NCBI GenBank assembly: GCA_036504815.1
Contig: DASXUN010000001.1
Coordinates: forward strand, 31,218-95,217
DNA: 64,000 nt
Direction: 5' to 3'
Source: Gemmatimonadaceae bacterium
GTDB lineage: Bacteria; Gemmatimonadota; Gemmatimonadetes; Gemmatimonadales; Gemmatimonadaceae
In this document: positions 50,348 to 59,462 of the stretch, one piece after another
Numbering within the stretch: position 1 is the first letter of the stretch
How the letters are laid out: every line of letters begins with the position of its first letter
The notes under the pieces: model-generated
Told to the model about the DNA's origin: nothing
The model's input: the letters and a program-made list of their open reading frames with translations, nothing else
Databases searched by the model: none
Translations under genes and position numbers: made by a program

Positions 50348-51331
50348 TCACCGGGTCACCGCCCGCAGGTACTCCTCCGTCAACCTAACGCCGTACGCCA
50401 TCGCCCCCCAGCGGGGATCCGGCAGCGAAAGCGGCGAACGCTCGGCCAGCAGCCATCGCGACACCAGGTCGGCGCGCTCGGTGGTCGCGCCGTCGAGCGC
50501 GACTTCCACGCGGACGAGCCCCCAGAGCGCATCGCGTGCCGATGGTGCACGGAGCCGCAGGTACCAGCTGGCCACGGCCGCACGACGCGGCGAGGTGACC
50601 GTGAAGGCGGTGGTCCGCTCGCCGGCGGCGAGCTCCAATACCAGCGGAAGCGCGTCGCCGTCCACGTAGAGCGTGCGATGCGATTTCACGACGCCGATGG
50701 CCAGCGGGCTGTGCGCGGCCGCGCCGGCGGCGGCGATGCCGCCGTCCACGAAGAGCGGCCCGTCGCCGGCGCCGCACCAAAGCTCGGCGCACCACGTTTC
50801 CGAAGCCTCCCGCCGGCGCTGCACGGCGCTCAACGCCCGCGAGGTCAGCTCCTGCGGATGCCACGGTCCGCCCTCGCCGGCATCGAGCGTGTCGCGCACG
50901 TCGTACGCCGCCTCCAGCGCGCGCCAGGCCGCATCGCCCACCGCGGCGCGCGGCACAAAGAGCGCGCGTTCGATGCGAACGCCGTCCGGACGCCACGCCA
51001 CCAGCGTGCGTTCAGACCGTCGACGGATGGCCGCGGCCACCGTGCCATGCACCAGCGGCACGCCCCCCGGCCAGTGCGCCAGCACGCGGCTCTCCTGAAT
51101 GCCGTCGAGAAAGGCCGCGATGCCGATCACCGGTTCACCTTCCAGGCGGCGCGCGCGGATCGACTCTCCCTCCAGCGGTTCGGCCCGCTGGAGTCGCGGC
51201 GGCTCGCTCGCCGCAGGGCGGAGCTCGAGCGCCGGTTCGGCGGCAGCCACCACCGCGCCCGCGTGGCGCAGCGCCCGCAGGGCGTCGCGCACGCTTGCGG
51301 CCCCCCCCGATGGCGGGTACGTTGGCGCCAT
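50348..51331 (-). CDS. nurA: NurA-like nuclease
   Basis: A 327-residue protein with NurA-domain features. The first acidic motif is GIAAFLDGIQESRVLAHWPG (about residues 80-100), the second Asp is in PLFVDGGIAAAG (about 210) followed by AIGVVKSHRTLYVDGD, and the C-terminal part has WGLVRVEVALDG and GAMAYGVRLTEEYLRAV. NurA is a toroidal dimeric nuclease that works inside the HerA hexamer. The family assignment is by motif pattern and by position directly before herA; overall identity is low. ATG 51331 is used; GTG 51292 (VRDALRALRHAG) is an alternative. The ATG overlaps the start codon of the divergent lipoprotein gene. Confidence 0.72.
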   Translation of the reverse strand: MAPTYPPSGGAASVRDALRALRHAGAVVAAAEPALELRPAASEPPRLQRAEPLEGESIRARRLEGEPVIGIAAFLDGIQESRVLAHWPGGVPLVHGTVAAAIRRRSERTLVAWRPDGVRIERALFVPRAAVGDAAWRALEAAYDVRDTLDAGEGGPWHPQELTSRALSAVQRRREASETWCAELWCGAGDGPLFVDGGIAAAGAAAHSPLAIGVVKSHRTLYVDGDALPLVLELAAGERTTAFTVTSPRRAAVASWYLRLRAPSARDALWGLVRVEVALDGATTERADLVSRWLLAERSPLSLPDPRWGAMAYGVRLTEEYLRAVTR

Positions 51332-52271
51332 GCGCCGTTCCGCACTCATGCTGAGCATCCTAGTCCTCTCGACGGGATGCGACAAGGCGAAGAAGGAGTC
51401 GGCCGACGACCGGCCGCCGCCGCCGTCGTTCGACGTGTCGACCAAGCCGCCGCTGGTCTTCCAGGCGTTCGGCAACCTCGACTCCACGCGCCTCGTCCCC
51501 ATCGCGGCCGTCATTGACGGCACGGTGAAGGCGATCGTACTCCCGGGTGCCGACTGGCGCCGACTCGACTCGCTCTACTTCCAGCCGGGCACGGAGTACC
51601 CCGTCTATCGCGACGGGCAACTGGCGGGGGCGGTGACGGTCACGCGGCGCATGTGGCAGCCCGACAGCGAGCCGCTCTATTTCCTCCCCGGCTGCCGTGA
51701 AGTGCGTCCAATGGCCGAGGTGAAGCTCAAGACGCAGGTGTCGCTTGACCCCGCCTTCGAGTTCCTCTCGCTCAGCACGCCGTTGAAGGGCGGCAACAGT
51801 CGCGGGCAGGAGCCGCCTGATGTGACCGCCGCGGCTCGCGAGGTCGCGTTGCTGGCGCTGCGCACCCAGGGACTCGACGCCGCCGACATCGACACGGCGG
51901 CGTTCAGTGCGCGCGCCATTCACATGTCGAACGGCGGCGGCGTCACGCTGGTCGCCAATCAGGTGGACCCGAACGCCGGCGATCAGGGGCCGGGGGCTGG
52001 CCACACGACGCATTTCCTCGTGCTCGGCGACAACCCCGACGGCAAGGGCTATCAGGTGACCTACAAGCACCTCGAGAGCGGCGAAGCGCGCCTGGTGGAG
52101 TTCCAGCGCATGCTCGACCACCTCGACCTGACGGGCGATGGCACGGATGAGGTCTTCCTCGAGTCGTGGCGGTACGCCGGCACCAACGAGTTGATCGTCC
52201 TCTCGCGCGCCAACGGCAAGTGGCATGAGGCGTTGAGGGTGCCCCAGGCGTGGTGTTTGAGGCAGAGATAG
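51330..52271 (+). CDS. Lipoprotein of unknown function
   Basis: A 313-residue predicted lipoprotein. Signal MRRSALMLSILVLSTG is followed by Cys17 (lipobox LSTGC), then a Pro-rich linker. The mature part is beta-rich with a calcium-like loop LDLTGDGTDEVFLESWRYAG near residue 270, as in FG-GAP or EF-hand-type repeats. No catalytic motif is recognised. Its start codon overlaps that of the divergent nurA gene (CATG at 51329-51332), so a shared promoter region must lie within one of the coding sequences, or the message may be leaderless (TACGTT 6 nt upstream). It ends at the 11-bp repeat element. Confidence 0.78.
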   Translation: MRRSALMLSILVLSTGCDKAKKESADDRPPPPSFDVSTKPPLVFQAFGNLDSTRLVPIAAVIDGTVKAIVLPGADWRRLDSLYFQPGTEYPVYRDGQLAGAVTVTRRMWQPDSEPLYFLPGCREVRPMAEVKLKTQVSLDPAFEFLSLSTPLKGGNSRGQEPPDVTAAAREVALLALRTQGLDAADIDTAAFSARAIHMSNGGGVTLVANQVDPNAGDQGPGAGHTTHFLVLGDNPDGKGYQVTYKHLESGEARLVEFQRMLDHLDLTGDGTDEVFLESWRYAGTNELIVLSRANGKWHEALRVPQAWCLRQR

Positions 52272-52388
52272 ACAACCGGCAAGCAACAGAGAGACAACAG
52301 AGGCGGCGCCCAGGATCTGGAGCGCCGCCTCTGTTGTCTCTCTGTTGTTTCTCTGTTGTCTCTCTGTTGTTTCTCTGTTCCGCTCAGT
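52272..52388. repeat. 11-bp repeats in inverted arms (family F) with a perfect 25-bp stem
   Basis: Left units (agacaaccggc, aagcaacagag, agacaacagag) and five right units (ctctgttgtct, ctctgttgttt alternating, 52330-52381). A perfect 25-bp inverted repeat spans 52285-52309 and 52322-52346 with a 12-nt loop. It fills the gap between convergent genes and probably terminates both. The sequence family recurs at 63930. Confidence 0.93.
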
Positions 52389-52389
52389 C

Positions 52390-52668
52390 CTACTCGACCC
52401 CGATATTGAACGCCCCCTCCATATCCTGCCTCGAGTAGGCCCGGAAGGCCGTGAGCGTCATGGTGCGCTGGAGACCCGGCACCTTGGGGAACTCCTCCGT
52501 CACGACGTGCGCGATCTCGCCGTATTCGGCCACCTTGATGATGCAGACGAGATCCCACTCTCCCGATACCGAATAGACATCGCTGACCCCGGCGATGCCG
52601 GCGAGGGCGGCCGCGCATTTTGGAATGAGCGCAGGTTCAGCTCTGACGAGGACGATCGTGGTAATCAT
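52390..52668 (-). CDS. Stand-alone Lrp/AsnC ligand-binding (RAM) domain protein
   Basis: A 92-residue protein consisting only of the C-terminal ligand-binding domain of Lrp/AsnC regulators: ITTIVLVRAEPALIPKCAAA, VSDVYSVSGEWDLVCIIKVA and a final LTAFRAYS. No helix-turn-helix is present. Stand-alone RAM proteins bind amino acids and can form octameric rings. The convergent and divergent neighbours give no target; the aminotransferase gene just upstream on the same strand is a possible functional partner. Start ATG 52668. Confidence 0.85.
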   Translation of the reverse strand: MITTIVLVRAEPALIPKCAAALAGIAGVSDVYSVSGEWDLVCIIKVAEYGEIAHVVTEEFPKVPGLQRTMTLTAFRAYSRQDMEGAFNIGVE

Positions 52669-52737
52669 GGGATCACGCGGAACGGGTGAAAAGTCGACAG
52701 TGGCAACACCACCAACATAGCACCAACCGGGCGCGCG

Positions 52738-53919
52738 TCACGCCGTCCAGGCACGCACAATGGCGTGCATGCCGGCGTCGACATCAGCACGCGCGGCAGC
52801 ATACGAGACGCGCACCCACTCGGGCGTGCCAAAGGCCGCCCCCGGCACCACCGCAATCCCTTCGCGCTCCAGCAGCGTCGTCGCAAACGCGGTCCCGTCA
52901 CCGCCCGGCGCCTTGAAGAAGAGGTAGAATGCCCCCTCGGGCTCGATGAGTTCGAGCCCCGGAATCGCCGAGAGAATCGCCCGGGCTGCGTCACGGCGCT
53001 CGCGGAACTCAGCCACCATCATGGCGATTGCCGCGTCGGCCTCCGGCTTCCGCGTGACCGCCGCCAGCGCCGCGTACTGCGACTCCGTGGCCGCGTTGGA
53101 CGTGGTGTGCGACTGCAGGGCGGTCATCGTCTGCGACAATGCGCGTGGCGCGACGGACCAGCCGATTCGGAACCCGGTCATCGCGTACGCCTTCGCCACG
53201 CCGTTCACGACGACAATGTGGTCGCGCCGAGCGGCGACATCGAGCATCGAGGGCGCCTCCGGCAGGCGATAGGTGATGCGCCCGTAGATCTCGTCGCTGA
53301 TGATCCACCAGCCGCGCGCCGACGCCAGGTCGGCGATGGCGGCCAGCTCTTCGGCCTCGTAGACCGCCCCCGTCGGGTTTGACGGCGAGTTCAGCATCAA
53401 TCCCCGCGTGCGCGGCGTGGCGTGCTGCGCCAGCAGCGCGGCCGTCACCTTGAGGCCGCGCGACGGGTCGCCGGGCACGCTCACGACGTTCGCCCGCGCC
53501 AGCCCGACCATCTCGGCGTAGCTCACCCAGCTCGGCACCGGGAGCAGGACGTCGTCGCCGGGGCCAAAGAGGGCGAAGGTCGCATTCTGCAGCGACTGCT
53601 TGGAGCCGGTGGAGACGACGACCTCGCCCGCCGTCACCGGCTCTTCACGGCCAGCCCGGCGGCGCGTGGCCTCGGCGGCGATCGCCTCACGCAGCGGCGC
53701 GATCCCTTCAACGGCCGTGTATCGGGTCGCCCCGGCGTCGAGCGCCGACTTGGTGGCGTCGAGGATGAAGGCCGGCGTGTCGAAATCCGGCTCCCCCGCC
53801 CCGAGGTCGATGATCGATCGGCCGGCCGCACGCAACGCCCTGGCCCGCTGGGAAACCGCGATGGTGGCCGACTCCTTGAGGGAGGCGACGTTGGGCGACG
53901 GTACGAAGGGGTGCGACAT
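52738..53919 (-). CDS. Pyridoxal-phosphate aminotransferase, aspartate aminotransferase (Ib) family
   Basis: A 393-residue class I/II aminotransferase. PLP Lys is in VVVNGVAKAYAMTGFRIGWS (about residue 240, AKAYAMTG where SKTYAMTG is usual). LGAGEPDFDTPAFI near 40, SNPTGAVY near 175 and the Arg of FRERRDAARAIL and SYAAARADVDAGM complete the family pattern. It most likely makes aspartate or transaminates aromatic or branched amino acids. Start ATG 53919; the frame open to 54336 is only the antisense of the helicase-like gene. Transcribed toward the Lrp-like gene, 69 nt away. Confidence 0.9.
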   Translation of the reverse strand: MSHPFVPSPNVASLKESATIAVSQRARALRAAGRSIIDLGAGEPDFDTPAFILDATKSALDAGATRYTAVEGIAPLREAIAAEATRRRAGREEPVTAGEVVVSTGSKQSLQNATFALFGPGDDVLLPVPSWVSYAEMVGLARANVVSVPGDPSRGLKVTAALLAQHATPRTRGLMLNSPSNPTGAVYEAEELAAIADLASARGWWIISDEIYGRITYRLPEAPSMLDVAARRDHIVVVNGVAKAYAMTGFRIGWSVAPRALSQTMTALQSHTTSNAATESQYAALAAVTRKPEADAAIAMMVAEFRERRDAARAILSAIPGLELIEPEGAFYLFFKAPGGDGTAFATTLLEREGIAVVPGAAFGTPEWVRVSYAAARADVDAGMHAIVRAWTA

Positions 53920-54028
53920 GGACAGGCCGGGCTCCCGTTTGGAGGGCCGGGGATAAACGCAGTAGATTGAGGGCGCACGAAAAATTAGCGTCACGTCGAC
54001 GCTGACGCCATTGACAATCGAGGTCGTA

Positions 54029-55534
54029 GTGAGCGCTTCACCCACCGCCGGCACCGTCGGCCGCAACACTTCCGTCGCCCATTTCCTCGCCCCGCATTGG
54101 GGCCGCATCGCCGAACGGCTTGGGCCGGTGATCGACCGCGAAGGCGGTGAGCCGGGCTCGGCGCCCGTCGCGCTCCTCTGCGTTCCCGACTCGGGCGCCG
54201 CGGTCGAGCTGGCCGCGGCCCTGCGCACCGCCCGCCCGGCGATTGCGCGCATTCTCCCCGTGACCGATGCGTTGCGCGCGGCGCGTGTCATCAAGACGTG
54301 CGGGGCCCCGATCATCATCGCCACGCCGGCCGACATCGAGCGCCTGCTCTCTGCGTCGGCACTGCCGCTCGATACGGTGCAGGTGATCGCGCTCGTCGGC
54401 GCGGAGGAGTTCCAGGCCGACCAGTTGGCGACGGTGATGGCCTCGGTGCCGAAGGAGGCGCGGCGCGTGCTCGTTGCTTCCGAGGCGACCCCGATGGTGG
54501 AGGTCTTGCTCGAGCGCTACTTCCACAAGGCGCATCGCCTGGCCGACGATTCCGCCGCCGATGCAACGCCCGCGGCTGTGCAATACGCCTGTGTGCGCAG
54601 CCTCGGCGCCGCCGCGGCCGTGCCCGGCATTCTCGACGACCTCGACCCGCCGTCCGCCGTTATCGTCACTTCCGACGCGGCCGCGGTGCGGACGGTGCTC
54701 GCCGCGTCCGGCTATCCGGACGATGCGACCATCGTGCAGGTGACCGAGGGAAGCGCGCCGACGAACGTCGCGCTGGTGGTCTTCGCCGGGTTGCCCTCGC
54801 CGGCCGCGTTCGAGGCCGCGATGTCGGCACAGCCCGGCCGCGCCGTGGCACTCATCGGTCCGCGCCAGCTGGCGGCGCTGCGCCGGCTCGCCGGCCCCAG
54901 CGTCACGCCGTACACCACGCGCCGCGCGACCAGCACGGCGCGCGCCGAAGAGGCACGCCTGCGCAAGGAGCTGAAGGCGGTGCTCGACGGATCGTATCCG
55001 GCGCGCGAGATCGTCTCCCTCGAGCCGATGCTCGCCGAGTATGACGGCGTCGAACTCGCGGGCGCCGCGCTGCGTCTGCTGGAAGGCGCGCGCAGCACGA
55101 TGCCGACACCGGCGCCAGCCGCCGCCGCCACACCGGCGCCGGAGCGGAGCGCTCGCGCCCCGCGATCCGATCGGCCGAGTGGTCCGCGCGCGGACTTTCC
55201 GCTCCGCGATCCGATGGAGCGTCCGAAGGCGCGGTTCGTGGATCGCACGGTGCGCCGCGATCGCGATGAGCGCCCGCCGCGCCGTGGCGCGGGAGACCAG
55301 GCCCCACGTCGCAGCACGGGGGACAAGCCACGCGGGTCGTTCGGCGACAAGCCGCGCGGATCCTTTGGCGACAAACTGCGGGGATCGTTCGGCGACAAGC
55401 CGCGCGGGTCCTACGGCGACAAGCCGCGGGGATCGTTCGGCGACAAGCCACGGGGCGGCTTCGCCGGCAAGCGCACGGACTTCAGCGACAAGCCGCGGGG
55501 CGGGGGCCCGCGCCGGCCGCGGGGTGAACGGTGA
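54029..55534 (+). CDS. Degenerate DEAD-box-helicase-like protein with RG-rich repeat tail
   Basis: A 501-residue protein whose first 330 residues follow the two-domain layout of a DEAD-box RNA helicase with the motifs eroded. Where motif Ia, Ib, II and III should be there are [25 protein letters not shown] (residues 123-128, in place of DEAD) and LVASEATP; no Walker A or arginine fingers (HRxGRxGR) are seen. Residues 431-478 are six 8-residue repeats (GDKPRGSF with small changes), followed by more Gly/Arg, an RNA-binding-type tail. Start GTG 54029, with GAGG at 54020-54023. The GTGA overlap links it to tdk. Catalysis is doubtful; RNA binding is likely. Confidence 0.75.
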   Translation: MSASPTAGTVGRNTSVAHFLAPHWGRIAERLGPVIDREGGEPGSAPVALLCVPDSGAAVELAAALRTARPAIARILPVTDALRAARVIKTCGAPIIIATPADIERLLSASALPLDTVQVIALVGAEEFQADQLATVMASVPKEARRVLVASEATPMVEVLLERYFHKAHRLADDSAADATPAAVQYACVRSLGAAAAVPGILDDLDPPSAVIVTSDAAAVRTVLAASGYPDDATIVQVTEGSAPTNVALVVFAGLPSPAAFEAAMSAQPGRAVALIGPRQLAALRRLAGPSVTPYTTRRATSTARAEEARLRKELKAVLDGSYPAREIVSLEPMLAEYDGVELAGAALRLLEGARSTMPTPAPAAAATPAPERSARAPRSDRPSGPRADFPLRDPMERPKARFVDRTVRRDRDERPPRRGAGDQAPRRSTGDKPRGSFGDKPRGSFGDKLRGSFGDKPRGSYGDKPRGSFGDKPRGGFAGKRTDFSDKPRGGGPRRPRGER

Positions 55535-56136
55535 CGCAGCACTTCCAGTTGACCGGCGGCTGGGTGGAGGTAATCGCCGGTTCGATGTTCAGCGGAAAGA
55601 GTGAAGAGCTCATTCGCCGCGTGCGGCGGGCGATGATCGCCAAGAAGCGCGTGCAGGTGTTCAAGTCGCACCTCGACAACCGGTATACCGGCGTCTTCGC
55701 GGTCGGCTCGCATGACGGCCGCACGGTGGAGGCGGTGCCAGTGGACTCGGCGGCGCAGGTGGCGACCCGTCTCGATCCGCACGCGCAGGTCATCGCAATC
55801 GACGAGGTGCAGTTCCTCGATGACGCCATCGTCTCGCTGGCCAGCGATCTTGCCGACCGCGGCCGGCGCGTGATCCTCGCCGGCATCGACACCGACTTCC
55901 GCGGCGAGCCGTTCGGCCCGATGCCGAAGTTGATGTGCCAGGCGGAGGTCGTCGACAAGCTCCACGCCATCTGCGTCCTCTGCGGCGCGCCCGCGACGCG
56001 CAACCAGCGTCTGGTCGATGGCCGCCCGGCGCACTGGGACTCGCCGCTGATCATGGTGGGCGGCACCGAGAGCTACGAAGCGCGATGCCGGGCCTGCCAC
56101 CAGGTGCTGCGCGGGGATCAGCCGAGGCTGCTCTAG
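55531..56136 (+). CDS. tdk: Thymidine kinase
   Basis: A 201-residue type II thymidine kinase converting thymidine to dTMP. P-loop is [20 protein letters not shown] (about residues 15-34), Walker B-like [14 protein letters not shown], the lasso region [18 protein letters not shown] and the zinc site with CVLC and CRACH. Start GTG 55531 overlaps the preceding TGA. Also useful to the cell in combination with the pyrimidine-nucleoside phosphorylase at 25981, which would degrade the same substrate. Confidence 0.95.
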   Translation: MTQHFQLTGGWVEVIAGSMFSGKSEELIRRVRRAMIAKKRVQVFKSHLDNRYTGVFAVGSHDGRTVEAVPVDSAAQVATRLDPHAQVIAIDEVQFLDDAIVSLASDLADRGRRVILAGIDTDFRGEPFGPMPKLMCQAEVVDKLHAICVLCGAPATRNQRLVDGRPAHWDSPLIMVGGTESYEARCRACHQVLRGDQPRLL

Positions 56137-56139
56137 AAG

Positions 56140-56219
56140 CGGATGGCTGATGGCGGATGACGGATGTGCGAGAGGCAGAACGCGTCCCGCACATCCGCCT
56201 TCTGCCATCAGCCATCACT
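56140..56219. repeat. Inverted family C repeat between convergent tdk and PilX-like genes
   Basis: Left arm 56141-56170 (ggatggctgatggcggatga) pairs with right arm 56188-56219 with one small insertion; loop about 17 nt. Units are of gatggcg type. Serves as the likely bidirectional terminator. Confidence 0.85.
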
Positions 56220-56220
56220 C

Positions 56221-58329
56221 TCACGGCGCCGCGCGATTTCCCCGCAACCTCGTGAAGTACGCCCGGAGCAAGGACGCCGAACTGACCTGCCGCGCATCGA
56301 CATCAAACGACTTGAGTGCCTTGACGCGCGTGGGCGCGATCGGAAAGTACGGCGGCCGCCGGTTCGTGTTCTGGCAGGGATCGAGCTCGCGCAGGGCGCG
56401 CATGCCAGACCCCGTGGTGCTCGTGTACGGATTCGCGAAGGTCCGCTCCACGATCCCGCCGACGATCTGCATGCACCCGCCCGAGGCGGTGATCGACGTC
56501 CCCAGCGGGCAGGAGTAGGCTGGGACCGTCAGCGTGGCACCGCTGGGGTTGGCGGCGTTCACCGAACCGCCAAGCGCCATGGCGATGCCATGGAAGGTGA
56601 ACTGGCGGTCGCCTCCCATCGTCATCACGTTGCCCGCGGTCGTCGTCGGCGTGTTGTAGATGCGTGGGCGAAGGATCGCGTTGTCGATGATCGCGATCGA
56701 GTCGCGCGCAATCAGTCCGAAGAACGAACGGCAGAGATTCGTGGTGTCCGCCGGGTCGGCATCATAGGTGAGATCATCCATGATCTTGGCGACCCCGTTC
56801 ACGTACAGCGTCACGAAGCCACGCACCTTGCCGTGCAGGTACATGCTGCTGTTCAGGTAGATCACCCCGCGCGAGTCGGGGTTGTAGGTCTTGTGCAATG
56901 GATAGAGAAACGGGCGCTCCACGTCCTGGCGTACCGCCGCGGGAAGCGTCGGCAGGTTGCTGTTCCCCGTGTAGATGTCCCAATAACCCTCATAGGTGGG
57001 CTCGGCCATACATCGTCCCGTGGAGACCGACTGGTCCACCGTGCAGCGGAACGAATACCGGGTGAACGTCGTGTCCTGGCCGCCATATTGCTGCGCCCCG
57101 GTACAGGCGGCAGCGGAGCCCCACGTGTACATCGTGACACCGGTGTACCAGTCCTGCGTGCACGCCGAGTTCGTCGTGTAGCGCTCCGTATTGACGAGGT
57201 ACGGGCTGCCCTGCGGGAAGCAGCGCGCGGTCGGCTGCTGCAGGATCGTCATGATGGCGGTACGGTCGAGGACACTCATCGTCGCGGCGTCCCCCGACGA
57301 CACCGTGGGATGCGTGCTGGACTGGATGCGCGATCGCACCCAGTTGACCTTGTGCATGACGATCGGGAAGAACTCCTTGCGACCGCTGATCGTGTAGAAC
57401 GCACCGCACTGGTTGAGCAGGTTCGTGTTGGTCGTCGGCACGGGGGCGCCGCTGAAGTAGACCGCCAGCTCCGTGGTATCGGCGGCGGTGTTCAGCCGGA
57501 AATACCGGAAGAACCCCTCGGTGGAGTCGATCATCCCGTTGTTGTTGACGTCGATGGTGAGGAACTCCACCCGGCCGCGGCTCGCGCTGGACACCGTCTC
57601 GCGCAACCCGCCCGCGTCGGCAACGTTGTAGAACCAGCTCGCAAAGGTGGACCCGCGCCAATTCGCCGCGTTGACCGTCGGATAGGGGATGATCGTCGCG
57701 CCGCCCGTCGAGGAGACGGTGTCGGACCACTGCGCGCTTCCACTGATGGTGCCGGCGGCGCTCACCGTATCCATGAAGACGGGGACGGGCGATCCCGTGC
57801 TCGTTGCGATGAAGCGGTTGTTCGCGTGCACGCGTCCGCCGAATGTCTCGCCCGGCCCAATGGACGCGGCCGACGGAAAGTCGTTGGCGAAGAGCGCGTA
57901 GCGCGAAAAGGACTGCGCCGTCAGGTCCATGCGCCGGGCGAGTCGCAGCCCGGACGCGTCGTTGACCGTCGCGACGAGCGTGATGTACGGCACGTGCGTG
58001 CCGGCGGTATCCCCGGTGTATCCTGCGTACAGATTCACCGTCAGCCCCGTCACTTCCGCGCCGGTCGCGGCGTACACTTTCTGGCTCGAGAGCAGCTGTT
58101 TGTACCCGGTGTCGTACAACACAAGCGTGGTGTCTCGCTGAAGGCGCGATTTCCCGAGTTCGAGCGCGGTTTCCAGCGCCAGCGTCAGGTCGCGCTCCTT
58201 GTCGTGGTACCGGCTCAGCATCCCTGAACTCGACGCCATGTAGATGGCCGAGGACGCAAGCGCGGCCAGCGAGAGCGTCATGATCAGCACCAGGATCAGG
58301 GCCGATCCGCGACGAAGCCGGGCCGTCAT
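56221..58329 (-). CDS. PilX-like minor pilin/tip-associated protein
   Basis: A 702-residue protein with a short basic N-terminus and one hydrophobic helix (MTARLRRGSALILVLIMTLS...ASSAIYMASSSG), as in PilX proteins that lack a class III-type cleavage site. The large extracellular part contains an EF-hand-like loop TIDVNNNGMIDSTEGFFRYF (near residue 270) and many Ser/Thr strands and several Cys pairs. It follows pilW and pilV genes in the order seen in type IV pilus minor-pilin operons. Start ATG 58329 overlapping the pilW stop. Likely part of a pilus tip complex, perhaps an adhesin. Confidence 0.8.
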   Translation of the reverse strand: MTARLRRGSALILVLIMTLSLAALASSAIYMASSSGMLSRYHDKERDLTLALETALELGKSRLQRDTTLVLYDTGYKQLLSSQKVYAATGAEVTGLTVNLYAGYTGDTAGTHVPYITLVATVNDASGLRLARRMDLTAQSFSRYALFANDFPSAASIGPGETFGGRVHANNRFIATSTGSPVPVFMDTVSAAGTISGSAQWSDTVSSTGGATIIPYPTVNAANWRGSTFASWFYNVADAGGLRETVSSASRGRVEFLTIDVNNNGMIDSTEGFFRYFRLNTAADTTELAVYFSGAPVPTTNTNLLNQCGAFYTISGRKEFFPIVMHKVNWVRSRIQSSTHPTVSSGDAATMSVLDRTAIMTILQQPTARCFPQGSPYLVNTERYTTNSACTQDWYTGVTMYTWGSAAACTGAQQYGGQDTTFTRYSFRCTVDQSVSTGRCMAEPTYEGYWDIYTGNSNLPTLPAAVRQDVERPFLYPLHKTYNPDSRGVIYLNSSMYLHGKVRGFVTLYVNGVAKIMDDLTYDADPADTTNLCRSFFGLIARDSIAIIDNAILRPRIYNTPTTTAGNVMTMGGDRQFTFHGIAMALGGSVNAANPSGATLTVPAYSCPLGTSITASGGCMQIVGGIVERTFANPYTSTTGSGMRALRELDPCQNTNRRPPYFPIAPTRVKALKSFDVDARQVSSASLLRAYFTRLRGNRAAP

Positions 58330-59462
58330 GGGAAGGTCACCGTGGCGGTGCCCACGCGCACCCCGGAGAGACCGGAGCAGTCGCGGGCGGCCAGCCCATA
58401 CTGGTACGTCCCCGCCGAGTCGGGAATCGCGAAGTCCTGATAGCGATACGCCGACGCGCGACGCGCCGGACGGCTGGCAATCGCCGTCCACGACGACGCC
58501 CCGCTCGGCCGGCGGTAGAGCACGTACTGCCGGACATCGCGCGGCGAGGTCGAGTCGCCCACCACCCCCGACCAGTCGAGCCGCACGTCGAGCTTCTGCC
58601 CCGCCGGAGCCGTCTCCACCGTGACACCCAGCGAATCCGGCGTCGGCGGCACGGCCCCGCACGTGCTGTTCACGAGCCGGAACGCATTGCGCAGGTTCAC
58701 GGTGACGAAGAGGTTGCGGAAGACATTCTGCCGGTTGCGCGCGTCCCAGAAGCGCCCCGTCGCCCGCACGCGCACGGCGGTGATCGAATCGGCGCGCGCC
58801 AGCGAGTCGTCCCAGTAGATGGGCAGCGAGGCCTTCGCGATGGCAGTCGTCGCGCCACTCGCGCTGGTCTGGAAGTACTGGAAGAAGAATGCCGAGTCGG
58901 CGGGGATGTAAAGGTTGCGGGTCACCAGGGTGCTGTCGCGATCGTTCACTCGCCGATAGAGCACGTAGAGATTCGCGTTGCCGCCGGCCGTATCGGGAAG
59001 CAGGTAGTACTGGATCGTCTCGGCCTTGCTCGTCGCCCCGCTCGGATCGGTGTAGGCCCGCGTGGGATAGGTCTTGCTCGCCGTGCGCAACGAGCCCGCG
59101 CGCGACACCATCCAGCTCTGCGTCGTCAGCGTGTCCAGCGTGGCGTCCCACGCCGACGCGTTCGGGTCGCTGGACGTGGTCCGCCCCAGCCGGTTGGCGT
59201 TGAAGGCGATGGCGAGCGGCGCCGCCTGCACGATGAGCGGCTGCCCGATGTCCCCGCCCGCCAGGCGAAGATCGGCTCCGATGCGCCAGACGGCGTACCG
59301 GGCGCTCTGGAACGCGTCCATTCGCCCCGCGCCGGCGTCCATCGCCCGTGTCTGCGCGCGGAAGAACGGCACCGCGATGGCAAAGACCAGCACGGTGATC
59401 GAGACCGCAAAGATCATCTCGACCATGCTGAAGCCGCCCCGCCGCCGCACGGACCGTCCCAT
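58326..59462 (-). CDS. PilW-like minor pilin
   Basis: A 378-residue protein with a prepilin leader (MGRSVRRRGGFSMVEMIF; cleavage after Gly10) and a hydrophobic helix to residue 35. The globular part is beta-rich, with AVWRIGADLRLAGGDIG typical of PilW. A fibronectin-like segment closes the protein (VETAPAGQKLDVRLDWSGVV, VRQYVLYRRPSGASSWTAIA). Start ATG 59462; overlaps pilV and pilX genes on either side. Needed for pilus priming in related systems. Confidence 0.83.
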   Translation of the reverse strand: MGRSVRRRGGFSMVEMIFAVSITVLVFAIAVPFFRAQTRAMDAGAGRMDAFQSARYAVWRIGADLRLAGGDIGQPLIVQAAPLAIAFNANRLGRTTSSDPNASAWDATLDTLTTQSWMVSRAGSLRTASKTYPTRAYTDPSGATSKAETIQYYLLPDTAGGNANLYVLYRRVNDRDSTLVTRNLYIPADSAFFFQYFQTSASGATTAIAKASLPIYWDDSLARADSITAVRVRATGRFWDARNRQNVFRNLFVTVNLRNAFRLVNSTCGAVPPTPDSLGVTVETAPAGQKLDVRLDWSGVVGDSTSPRDVRQYVLYRRPSGASSWTAIASRPARRASAYRYQDFAIPDSAGTYQYGLAARDCSGLSGVRVGTATVTFP

